From: Leptasterias polaris
Taxonomy: Eukaryota > Echinodermata > Asteroidea > Forcipulatida > Asteriidae
Assembly (NCBI GenBank): GCA_037783415.1
Contig: JAZGTN010000007.1
Coordinates: forward strand, 751,501-815,500
Direction: 5' to 3'
Length of the DNA: 64,000 nucleotides
The position numbers and the translations under genes are program-made. Within the stretch, counting starts at the first letter, position 1. Every line of letters starts with the position of its first letter. Below are positions 23,186-33,900 of the stretch, one piece after another. The notes below the pieces were generated by a model that searched no databases, was not told where the DNA came from, and worked only from the letters and a program-made list of their open reading frames with translations.

Positions 23186-24204
23186 GGAGATGGCTGGACT
23201 ATGTAAAGGTTTATTCTGAGAAGTTCTCCTGCTCTAACGATTGTCATAAATGTATGTCTTGTGATCACCGAGGAATGACTAATGTCTTTCAAACCACTAC
23301 TTACATGTACATGTATCTACACCCCTAGTGTTCCCTAATCTGTGAAATTTTACCCAATGCATTTCAAAAGCATGTTGAAAGAACAGATCAACAAAGGCTG
23401 TATACAACAGAGAGCCATTCCAGCAGGGTGTACAATTGTGGTTGGGCTTCATTGTATCCCAATAATTGGTCTTGCAAAACTCTGATATCACTGAAAGAAT
23501 ACCCCAATGGTCCTTCTCTAGCGTAATTAAGTAAAACCCCCATCTGGTTTGTGGGTGACAGATTTAAGATTCAATTATTTTCCAAAGTAGGGATATTTGA
23601 GCCTTTGATGGGAGCTGAGAATTTGGATGTTGTGACAGATTTACTGAAAGGACAGAGATGTCTAGTTCAACTCAGAGAAGGGACTGGTAAATCTTCAATC
23701 TCAGCTTGTTAGGGAATGCTTTTTGGAAGGAAGGAAGTCCACTGGGTATTGGGTTTGTGGGATTGTCTTTGTGTATTTGCATGTGTCATGAAAATTGAGA
23801 TGAAAAGTTAAATTCTTCTTCTTCTGTTGCTTGGGTTTAAGTCTGGACAAACCCACTATATTTGAGACTTTCATTGAGACCTCCAAGCTTCAAACCGATC
23901 TAGAATTTGTCTCTGTTTTTGTCGCTGTAAAAAAAGAAAGAAAGAAAAAGATAAGAAGAGACAGAGAGTGAAATGTAATATGCCTGAACATCTTGCAGTA
24001 GGTACTGGTCAATAGTAACAGAGTGTAGGGCTTAATTGTGGCACAATGGACATAAATTGGTGATTAAGTATCACCCTGTACCTGTTAATCAACAGACTCA
24101 CTGGCTGCTATCGACACTAAAAATAAACCACCAACTTGGTATAATTTCCTTTTTTTCCGATGGTTTGCCCTTCACTTTTTCAATGACTAGCCGGCAGGGC
24201 CAGG
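23186..24204. other. Unassigned non-coding stretch
   Basis: No supported gene and no clear repeat. Confidence 0.5.
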
Positions 24205-24300
24205 GCCTGGTGTCATGGCACAGCTTACTGCAGAATTCCTTGCTTTACAACGCCCTGTAAAGTCCATAATTCCACAGAAAACAGTGGTGAAACTAGTCCT
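24205..24300. mobile_element. Foldback fragment, related to 15.6 kb
   Basis: GTGTCATGGCACAGCTTACT...GCAGAATTCCTTGCTTTACA repeats the arm order of the 15,598 fragment. Terminal repeats are lost. Confidence 0.5.
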
Positions 24301-24589
24301 AATTGACTTGTTGTTTCACTAGTCCATCAGATTTTATACTTGTCCATATTTAATAGGTAGGACTGTTTTTCAGCACTAGCCTGCCAAACCACTTGGAGAG
24401 AATTTTGCAACAATTCCACAGACTTGCGACAGATCACAATCCCCACCTTAACCCTACACATTTTTTAACATTGTCTTTTTGGAATGTTGAGATCTTTTTG
24501 CCTTTTGTCAAGAATTTACCTTCAACAAGGGTCAAGTTGCAAGGCTGGTTTTTGTTGGATTAAAACCAGCATTTCCAACAAAAAATACT

Positions 24590-24743
24590 GACCTTATGCA
24601 CATGACATCATTTGAATATGAAATCAAAAGGAGGTTTCTCATTGGCCCATTCTGCGTGCGTGTACATAGATGTGCGTTTTCATTGTTTCATCATCGTTTT
24701 ACCTCCAAGATGGCGGCATGATGACATCAGCGCATAAGGTCCA
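24590..24743. mobile_element. Short terminal-inverted-repeat element, CATGACATCA type
   Basis: The left end GACCTTATGCACATGACATC and right end TGACATCAGCGCATAAGGTC pair over the outer 10 bp, with an offset inner match. The interior has GATGTGCGTTTTCATTG and CCAAGATGGCGGC. It is similar in layout, but not in ends, to the 21,354 element. A related motif GGACCTTATCCAGTTCGTAT is at 55,540. Confidence 0.65.
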
Positions 24744-25290
24744 TTGTTAAAAACCTAGAAATATGAAGTACTAGACATAAATTGTAATGAATAAATTTGA
24801 TGAGAGTAGTGACCAGGTGGTTGTTTTCATCAAAAGCCCTTCAAAGTTCCAAGGTCTTCATTTATAAATTAAAACCAAGTGAAGAAAAAAAAACAATCTT
24901 TTGTTAAAAAGATGGATTGGTTCCCACATTGTGGTTCCCACATTGTGGTTTCTCAACAGCCCTTCCTATGGAAGTCACAAGGACAAACTGTTTTTCAACC
25001 AAACCCAAACCCAAACCTAATATAAAGACAGAGAAATTTCCTGCGTTTGTGAAGTACCATGTAAGCTTCCTGGGAGATAAAAATTGTTCTGTTGTAATTA
25101 AGCTGGACTCTTTATCCAAGGCACCCCATGCTGGTGTGGGGTGGCTTCTCCTAGTATTATGTGTTCAGAAGACCAGGTGGGGGATGGGATTGGGAGTGTA
25201 GTCTGGGCTTTGGTCTGGCTGACACCTCTACTTTGAGATCTTTCATTGAGTTACAAAATAAAAGAAACACAGAGAAAGTTAAACAATTAC

Positions 25291-25655
25291 TTAAAGGTAT
25301 TATACAGGATTGGTAGAGCTGACAAAATAATCACAGACTGTGTTCATGTTTTGTGTAATCAACCACATACATGAAATAACAAACCTGTGAAAATTTGAGC
25401 TCAATTGGTCATCGAGGTCACGAGAAAATAGTGAAAAGAGACCTTATGTGTTTTCTGTTTTTCAAACATCGAGTTTATTATCGCGTGCGATAAAAACTAT
25501 TGTTTGACTCATTTCTCAGAAACGATAGCATTTTAGGCAGAAATATTTTAAGGAACCATTACTTACTTACTACCATTACTTACTCATGTAAATTATGTGT
25601 GAATCTGTGAACATTTGTGTTTTTCGATCTTACCAATAGTGTACAGGGCCTTTAA
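25291..25655 (+). mobile_element. Full-length TTAA-flanked non-autonomous element
   Basis: Outer ends are TTAAAGGTATTATACAGGAT at the left and AGTGTACAGGGCCTTTAA at the right, giving TTAA on both sides and complementary termini TTAAAGG...CCTTTAA. The interior has ACAAACCTGTGAAAATTTGA and GCTCAATTGGTCATCGAGGT, the best-conserved stretch of this family. At 365 bp it is the most intact copy here. It has no coding capacity, so movement would depend on a transposase supplied elsewhere. Confidence 0.85.
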
Positions 25656-28654
25656 GAGGCTTGTTTGTGGAAACAAAATCCAAACGTAAATTTCATTCTG
25701 AATTGGCCACAATTGGCTTTGTTGAGAAATCAACATTGAATTAAAATAGACTTTAAGACAATTTTCATTAGAGGCAAAGATAATACTAATACTAATAGAA
25801 GACATTTATACAGGACATAATGCAGTAGCCTCAACAGTGACAGTAGTCTCATTCTTAGTCTCTTTCCTGCAAGACAAGAAAAGTTATGATTGTTAAATTT
25901 ATAAAACGACACAAACAAAACTGTCAAATGAGTTTAAAGCTCTTCAATTAGTAGCAGTGAACCACTTCACCTCCTAGGGCCAGGCTGGAGAAATCTGTCC
26001 CCCCTGCTGGTCAAGGGGTCAGCACTGGTCAAGAGGGTACACCTTTGGTCCAATTTTAGGGACATTTATCCAGGGCCAGGTGTTTAGAAGTGGGGTTTCT
26101 GTTGGTGGTTGAGGGGGGAGATGGCTGGTCTGGATAGTCTCAGGGTCTTTAGTGAGTTAATTAAAGCAAGGACTTCTTAACTGGCTTCTCACATGTTATT
26201 TTTTTACACAGAGTTGGGACACAGCAGACCAGGGTGTGTTACCTTATCAAAGGACACCTTGGAAATGGGCCAATTGTATGTTTTACCAGATGTATTTTTT
26301 CCCAGAGACTCTATAAATTTTCATTTACTGGCACTATTGAATGTGTGTGTAGGAGGTGTTCTGGTGTCTGGTATGTGGTTTTCAAGTTGGTCCCGGTGTG
26401 AAACCGATTTGTTGTCAAATGGTGAAATTCAACTTGAGTAAGATGTGAAAATTGTAACGATGATTTGAAACTTTGCATGGAGGGTTAGCAATCTAGAAAA
26501 AACAGTTTGTAGTAACTAATTAATTACTCCATTGTCAACTTTTGATTAGTTATTCTCCCAGTCTAAAATGATTATGATTGAAGACAGGTGTAATGGTCCT
26601 AATTGGTAGAAGTCCCATGGTGTTATGACCACTGGGTGGCTGTTTCTCCACATCCAATGGGAACCCATTTCTGTTACAGTCAAAGGATTGATCACCAGGT
26701 GTAACTCCTCACCAACGTTACAAATCAAGCCTCCCAGATATCCAAAATGGTTTCCATCCACTTGAAGCAAGCCTCCAGCTCCATTCTTTCATTCACATGG
26801 GTGTTTCATCTCAAATTGTCCTAACTCGCTCAATTTACAATTACATGAGGGTCCCGACATCATAAATTTCGTGCCAATTTATCGCAAGTTTCTTTTGATA
26901 TTTTTTTTAGGGCCACAAATCACTCGCTGGTTCTCGGGATGGAGAGTGGGTATGCCAATTGTAATGAACTGATATGACCCGTGGGCTATGGTGCACTTGT
27001 TAGTGGATAATGGAGATGTTTCGGGTTTTGGTTCTTAGTAAATCCAGGGATGTGATAGGCTGTTGAAAACAAAAACCCTGAACTGTTAGTGGGAAGCGCG
27101 AAGCGCAAAAGCTTGCGGCTCGAAAGCTTGTGAGCGTGAAGCCCACTAATATACATTTATCTTTGGTTTTAAAAGCCCTACTCTGCAATCTGGGGCATTC
27201 TTTATGGTTTTATCTTTATGGTTTTATCTTCATGTTTTCATTAATTTGATCTTAAGTTAAAAAAACAGAATTCCGGTAAAAAACAGAGAAATCACATCCC
27301 TGAATTAGAGACTCAGAGTTGATGTGAGTGAGTTTTTTTTGAAATTGATGAAGGAGAATGGAACATTCCTCCCATGGATTTGAAGGAATGTGGTGAGATT
27401 CTTTTTCAAAGAACACAAACATTGATATTAACTGCTAGACAAAATGATAATTATCATAATATTTACCAGGTGCAAAAAAACAAAAAAACTAAAAAAGTAC
27501 TTGTACAAACATTTAAACTTGCATTGAAAATAGTGGGATGCCCAGGAGATAATACAAGTTAAAACATTCAAAGTCGCATGTCCCCCAAATCCCAGAAAAA
27601 GCAAGGAAATACTAAACAACAATAAAACAGAAACAAAAAAGAAAGAAAGGTACAGCTTGAAAGGGCGTAGTCATACAAAAATACAAAGCCACTAAATATC
27701 ATCAAAAAACACTATCATAATGACAATATAGAACTAAGAATTTTTGGAAATAACAGATGAATAATGTTTAAAATGCGGTTCTTTCTAAAGTTGGGAGGTG
27801 GGAGGTTTTCCCAATCTTTGATTGTTTTTGGAAAGAAACTTCTTTAGAACTTAGAAGATCTTAGTTTTAGTGAGCATCTGCACAAGTTTTTGCTTAATAT
27901 GTCTCCTTGATGTTGATTGGTTGGGAGAAGATAGCATTTCAATTCTGTTGACTTACTCCGAAGTGACCTAGTCAGGTAGTCAAACTACCAGGGTAGCTTT
28001 ATTGGAGCCAATTCCATGAGGTCGTCTGAGGTCATTTATTGACCCCAACAGAGCAGACTGAATTTCCAATCTGTCTGAATAAAGAATGATAAACACTCCT
28101 CAATGGAGGGAGGGGTTACTGTATCTGGAGCCAGAGTGAGATTTATGACCCATTTGGGAATCTATAAATCATCCTAGTCTAGCCAGAGAACTTCTCCTTG
28201 GGCTGTGCGTAGGGCTGTGGGTGCAGTGTCTCTCATGCAACTGATTGTCTCAATTCTTCTGAATCTTCAATTGGGCGTAGCTGACATGGCTACTTGTCTT
28301 GTAAGTAACCTGTCACAATTGGGATGAATCTTCAATTGGGCCTAGCTAATGAATCTACTTTTCTTGTGAATAAGTTTCTCAACTGGACCGAATCTTCAAT
28401 AAGGCACAGCTCAAGAGATGCCTGAGTTGCATTGCTTTTAACTTCTCTTGGTTTTAATTCATTTTTGCATTCACTCTGTTATATTTTTATGTATTGAACT
28501 TATTGTACTGTCTTTGTTTTTATCTGTTTTGATCTATTTCTATAAAGCGGGCCTCAAATGGTTAGCCATGCTGAACAAATAAAATGTTGTTGGGGGGGGG
28601 GGTGTGTTGGAGGTATGTAAAATGTAAGACTAAAAAAAAAAACGTTTTAATTTC
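25656..28654. other. Unassigned non-coding stretch, 3 kb
   Basis: No supported gene. Points noted: a 14-bp duplication TTTATGGTTTTATC near 27,203-27,230; AGGTCG-tctg-AGGTCA at 28,019-28,034, an imperfect direct repeat spaced by 4; the phrase GAATCTTCAATTGGGC at about 28,260 and 28,326 with a third decayed copy near 28,389 (spacing about 65 bp); and a G11 run at 28,592-28,602. Confidence 0.5.
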
Positions 28655-28995
28655 AATGGCTTGAATCACCCTTCTGGTAATGTAATGTCCCTTGACAGAC
28701 CCATTGGCAATGATGGTTCAGTGTACGTATCATCCCAATGGCAATATATTGATTCGGTTACCCCATGGCAATGGAATGGCCCCGCTCACCTTGATGACAA
28801 AGTTGTATGTTACATCGATTCTCCCTGTAGCAAAGTAATATCTTGCATTGATATCCCCTCTGGCAAAGTAATGTCATGCGTTTAATCTCTCAGTGGAAAA
28901 GCATCGACATGTCCTGCGGGAAAGTAATGTTTTTCATTGATACTCCCTTTGGCGAAGGAATGGCTTTCATTCGTACCCCCTCCGGCAAAGTAATG
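28655..28995. repeat. Degenerate minisatellite, unit about 36 bp
   Basis: Variants of 'CCCCTCTGGCAAAGTAATGTC' followed by 'TTGCATTGATA' recur about nine times, for example near 28,857, 28,917, 28,952 and 28,986. The left half is more diverged (GGCAATGTAATGTCC, GGCAATGATGG). Because the unit is a multiple of three, an unremarkable open frame spans part of it. Confidence 0.75.
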
Positions 28996-29204
28996 TCTCT
29001 CTCGAAGACCTCTGCAGTACTTACTGCCTTGTCTTAATAACATCTTGGCCTGTGCTTCGGAGTCTCATCTGAGAGATGAGATTCTCCTGTTCCTAGACAT
29101 CATGCCCTTTTCTGAGACACTAGACGCGTTCTTTCAACCATGTCTCCACTATCATGCTGCAACCATCTTGGTCTTGTTCCTTGTATCCAGTAACAGTCAT
29201 GAAT

Positions 29205-29300
29205 TATAATATTCAATGCACAAAAAAAGCACCAGACTACTTCTCCTTCCAGCCTCGGTTTGGTTACATTGAAAAGGAATAGGAGAAAATCAAGATGGCT
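29205..29300 (+). repeat. Solitary copy of the CCAGACT...CATTGA element
   Basis: ACCAGACTACTTCTCCTTCC...AGCCTCGGTTTGGTTACATT matches units of the 22.8-23.2 kb array and the copy at 30,868-30,935. It lies directly before the 30-bp minisatellite. Confidence 0.65.
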
Positions 29301-29359
29301 GTCTGTCCCTTTACAAGGCCACTGGCCAAATGCCTCGTAAAACTACTGAGGACCACTGA

Positions 29360-29573
29360 AAAGGGGCTCAGCTGGCCAGCTCATTGTTGAAAGGGGCTCA
29401 GCTGGCCAGCTCATTGTTGAAAGGGGCTCAGCTGGCCAGCTCATTGTTGAAAGGGGCTCAGCTGGCCAGCTCATTGTTGAAAGGGGCTCAGCTGGCCAGC
29501 TCATTGTTGAAAGGGGCTCAGCTGGCCAGCTCATTGTTGAAAGGGGCTCAGCTGGTTAGCTCATTGTTGAAAG
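29360..29573. repeat. Minisatellite, 30-bp unit, 7 copies
   Basis: Seven head-to-tail 30-bp units start at 29,360, 29,390 and so on to 29,540. Units 1 to 6 are identical; unit 7 has GCTGGTTAGC instead of GCTGGCCAGC. Each unit contains CAGCTGGCCAGCT, a partial palindrome with an E-box CAGCTG. Perfect identity points to recent expansion. The unit is a multiple of three, which creates repeat-encoded open frames on both strands that are not evidence of protein. Confidence 0.97.
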
Positions 29574-29640
29574 GCATCCCTTTTAAATATGAAATATGGA
29601 CCGATTACAAAAATTGTGTAAAATGAAATGACAAGCTAAC

Positions 29641-29805
29641 TGGGCCCAATGTCATAGAGCTGCTTAAGCACAAAAACTAGCTAAGCACAACAAAATTATG
29701 CTTACTAGGAAAAGGTCACCAGCTAAAATACCACTTCACATGTGAACATTGTGACTGGTATCCTGCTTATTGTTGCTTAGCAGACATTTGAAAAAGTTAA
29801 GGGTA
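29641..29805 (+). mobile_element. GGGCCCAAT foldback element, right end missing
   Basis: TGGGCCCAATGTCATAGAGC...TGCTTAAGCACAAAAACTAG opens the element, and ACTGGTATCCTGCTTATTGT and TGCTTAGCAGACAT follow in the same order as at 13,512-13,687. The closing terminal repeat is absent. Confidence 0.75.
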
Positions 29806-29847
29806 AACTCTGTAAATATTCTTCCTAAACACTGTGTATAGTGAAGG

Positions 29848-29965
29848 TAGATCTGAATTAGTGGCTACGGCTACGGCTACAGCTGGTTTACAGAATCACA
29901 ATGTCTTACAGCATAGCTTGCCCTTAGCAACAGCCACAGTCGTAGCCGGTTTCCGCGGCCTTACA
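29848..29965. mobile_element. GGCTACGGC foldback element
   Basis: GAATTAGTGGCTACGGCTAC at the left and the reverse-type CCACAGTCGTAGCCGGTTTC at the right can pair. The centre contains GCTTGCCCTTAGCAACAG. Related copies are at 48,425-48,540 and 56,812-56,900 (GGCTACGGCTATGACTGTTG and GCTTCAGCTACAGCTATGTC). Confidence 0.6.
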
Positions 29966-30002
29966 AAACTTTTTCTGTGTGGATTTGTTAGACATTTAAA
30001 AG

Positions 30003-30262
30003 GTGATCCCTGCTGCAGCTTCCCAGGTTGTATCATAAACTTTGGTGTGATCCCTGGCTACACGGCAGTTACAGGTTGAATGGCTTCTGACTGGCACCCG
30101 AACAAACATATTGACAGTATAGAGAGACTGCCAACATAGGGCTAGATAGCTCAGTTGGTAGAGCATCGGCATGTCAATCCGGAGGTTACAGGTTCAAGTC
30201 CTGTTCTGGTAAATTTGCTTTGTTCAACCCTAAATTGTTACAATTTATTCACACTTGGGGAA
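30003..30262 (+). mobile_element. tRNA-derived SINE, family A, most complete copy
   Basis: A 5' body (GTGATCCCTGCTGCAGCTTC, then GATCCCTGGCTACACGGCAG, then TTGAATGGCTTCTGACTGGC) precedes a tRNA-like segment at about 30,139-30,211. That segment has TAGCTCAGTTGGTAGAGCA (A-box region) and GGTTCAAGTCCTGTTCTGG (B-box region), followed by TTTGCTTTGTTCAACCCTAA. The pol III promoter-like boxes lie in the middle, with about 135 bp of family sequence upstream, which is unusual for a tRNA SINE. The 3' tail (ACCCAGTC...GTGGTTT) is decayed here. Confidence 0.8.
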
Positions 30263-30867
30263 ATTAAAGTGTTTCATTGCTTTTGATGTTTATGCTAAAT
30301 ATAAATCACTCCCCTCAATTTCACTTCCTAAAAAAAACCCCCATCATAACAAATGAAGTACATGTACATGGAGCCTTTTATTTACAATGACAGTTGTTTA
30401 GGGAATCATCGTTTTGAATTGAAATTAATCTTATCCTCACAATTCCTCCGTTTCTTCTGGCTAATTTCTGACACCAAACCCTCTGGATTATAAGTATGAA
30501 TGAGGTAATTTCTTGATAAATTGAATCTCCGTTTGAGATGTCCCTAGTCCTTAGAATCTTTTGACTTGGGTTTATTTTGTTCACTTAGGATAATCAAGTC
30601 CACCTCTCTATGGGTCTTAATACAATGAGTCAGGTGGTTTTAATAGCGGACAAATTGCCGTTAGCCACGGGCATTTTTATTTCAGCATCGTGCAGCGAGG
30701 ATTAATCTGGCCGGAGGCTTGATCACATCTCTACTCCGAGTCACTATTTTATGGGAGAGGGAATTAATAATCAAGGCACTGGACTATAATTGAAGATTTT
30801 TAAAGAGGCTTTGTCTGGCATCCTGAGTAAACAGTGGCAATGAAAGTTTGAATTGTCAATTTTGAAA

Positions 30868-30940
30868 AAAGATACCAGACTGATTTTCCCTGCCAGCCTC
30901 ACTTCGGTTATAATGAGAAGGATGAGGAAATTGGCTGATG
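30868..30940 (+). repeat. Solitary copy of the CCAGACT...CATTGA element
   Basis: GATACCAGACTGATTTTCCC...TGCCAGCCTCACTTCGGTTA matches the 29,205 copy and the array at 22.8-23.2 kb. It is the most diverged of the three loci. Confidence 0.55.
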
Positions 30941-33900
30941 ATCAATGAAGGTATAGCTTCATCTTGTATGTGCAAATTGGTTATCATGTTCTTTTGAAAT
31001 AGTTGTTTTAATGCTCAGAATCGGCAACCATCTTTTGAATATCTTAATGATTTTTGTTGTGTATGTTTTGTTATTGAACCATAAGATAAAGTCTTTATTA
31101 TGCTCAGTTTGGGGCCATTGCGGTTCTGTCCATATGCATAGTTCTAAACATTTGTTTGGTCGTTTCAAGGATTTGAATCTGCATCAATGCTTGTCTTTGG
31201 TTGTGAATATCTCATTGTGAATAGTAAGTTGCAAATAATGATTTGTTTTGTCATTGAATCTTTTTGAAGAAGCCTTGTTGTGCTCAGTTTGGCAAGGACT
31301 GACGCAAGTTTTTTTTTGCGAGTAAATCGGTCAAATATGCAGTTTTATTTATGCAGTAGCACTTAGAGGTTGACTCTGAAACTATCAAGTATTCTCAACT
31401 CAAGATTGAAATATTAACCAGGCCATTATACCATGGAGGAAGGGTTTATTCTTGACCTCTTCGATTAAAACATGGATCTATGGTTAGGGATCTCGTTGCC
31501 ATGGTGATCATTCAATCTTTATGGTAGGTGCAGATCCTTTTCCAGTAGAGGTAATATTTTTCATTGCTTTATTCGCTTATTGCACAGATTTGCCTGTAGA
31601 GACTCGACTTAATGCTTCATCTGTATTGTATTTATGTAACAAAATAGATGTACCTTGACTCTGCAAAGACTTCTACTCTACTTTTTGGTCCAAAAAGTTA
31701 GTTTTCTAGAAGGACATCGTACAGAGTAAAGCCAAATCTGCAATGTGTATTGATAGTCAATTCCTTGCCTGCCATTTTACTTTTGCACTATGAGTCCCGA
31801 GATGTGAGCATGCATGAAGTCCGTGTGATATGGGAAAGAATTCTGAGATGGAATCGGTTGACGACCAGGGTGAAGGGATTACCACTAGGTCTATTCAAGC
31901 TGCCAGTAAGAAACTTTGATGCTAGTGGGTGGATTAGTAACCCCCTAACAATAGCGTCGGCGTTCTACACAAGACTAGCTTACGCTCCCGCCAAACATGC
32001 CTGGCCGGCTGCCCGCTGAACCCCAAAATTGCTTATTTACGTCTATTCAACACTGGCTTGGTACTTCTCTTCAGTTGATGGTGGTTGCTGGAACCCACAA
32101 GAAGGGGGAACAAAAATCGTGATTCGGTCATTCGGGGGGTGCCTTCGGGTAGTCTTTTGTGGTTGACAGTCGGCTGTGTTTGTCCTGCCCTATGACGTAG
32201 CTAGCACCTGCATGGTCTGAATGGTAAAGACATTTTTCCGAGATCGATTTTTTTCCCCTCCTATTCTTTGAAAAAGCAAAGTTTTGCCTCTTAAATAAAA
32301 AAGGGTAGAAATAGAGCAATATTCATGTGAGTTGTGGTTTATAATCTTTTCAAGGAGTTAAGCTGTGATACTTTTGTCAAGATTATTACATTTTAAAAAG
32401 AGACAAATATTGTTGATGTTTTCGTGTTTTTTTTAAAGCAGTATTTTGAGCATTCATACCGATGTGGTTTTTTTTTTGGGGGGGGGGGGGTACAGGAATT
32501 CCAAAGTATGAATGGTGTGCAGTCTGACAGGAGGGTGTTAGAAAAATTCTATGGTTGTTTTATCCCAGGGTGGGGAAAATAATTTCTGCGTTTGCCTCGC
32601 AGGTGTCAAATGTGGAAAAGTCATGTAGAAAGAGCATGCCGCCCGAAATCAAAAGGAAAGGGGAGAGAGAGAGAGGTAGAAAAAAATCAGCACTGGGTCT
32701 GTGTTTGTTATGTGTTTAGTCTGGCGACCACTCCAGGCTGTAATCCTATAACCAGTAAATCTATTTGACTGATAATAGCCGGGTAATTATGACTGTAGTT
32801 ATGTGTAATATTATACTTTGCTGAAATCCCGATGAAACTAGAAAGTACTTGACACAATGTGTTTTCCAGAGAATTTGTTTCTACATTGGTTGGGAGCCAG
32901 TTGGTTTGTATGGTACACTCATCATGAATGAACTTCACATCTGTTATGTAAACTTATCTAATGGAAGAAAAAGCAACCTTTAACGCCAATTTGGGGGCAT
33001 AATCTTCAGTAACTTTTCAAAACCATTGGGAAAACTAACTTGTTTTATCCATGTAAGAATAAGTTTATTTTTCCCAGAAAATTATTTACTATAATCATTT
33101 AAAAAACAAGTTTCTTTTGGGACCGCATGTTATTGTGGTTCCTCTTTTTATATGTTAGACAAAACTTTTTTTTAAGTTCAGCTTTTCAGAAAATATTCTC
33201 AGTGCATAAAATCTTTGAAGCTTCAATACAAGTCTGATGACATTTACTCTTTTAAAGTTCTAGACCGAAATTCACTTAATCTGCAGTTGTCCCTTTAGAG
33301 TGAATTTCAATCTAAAACTTTAAGAGAGTACCTGTAGAGTTTTACAGTGAAGTTAATAACGAGAAGTCCCCTCAATCCACTAAGCAAAAGTAGCAGTCAC
33401 AGCCAATTTCCTACCTCCCCCTAGGTAGTAGTCCATAAGCAGGACAGCTATATTCAGAACTAGGTAGTCTCCCGAATTCTGAAATCTGCTATGTAGGAGT
33501 AGAATAAATAGCAAGATAACCACTTAAAGAACAAAATCTACTCAGCAAGTATTGAAGTAGATATACATATAATGTTACAGCTAACCGAATTTACTTTGAT
33601 ACCTCACCATGCAATGCCTCAAAGCCCACATACAAAGATACATTGTAACCAACATCATATATCCACTCATGCAAGTCAAATAAAGTTACCTCAAAATTAT
33701 TCATTAATTACAGAATTTTACTGCATGAAACTCTGTATTGAGTTCACTTTGAGGTCAACCTAGGCCTCAATAAAGCCCACCACAATTAATCCACTCTGGG
33801 TTCAACTCAAAGATTCTATCCCTCCCAGGCTCAATATGTCTTCTATTATTACACGCACCACGATTACAGTGTTTTACAAACATGATGATGGGTACCAATG

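Noticed and set aside
29343..29626. Open frames on both strands encoding 10-residue repeats
   Set aside because: They are produced by a 30-bp minisatellite whose unit is a multiple of three; both strands are open for the same reason.
30139..30211. tRNA gene
   Set aside because: It has A- and B-box-like sequence but no acceptor stem, and it sits inside a repeated SINE body.
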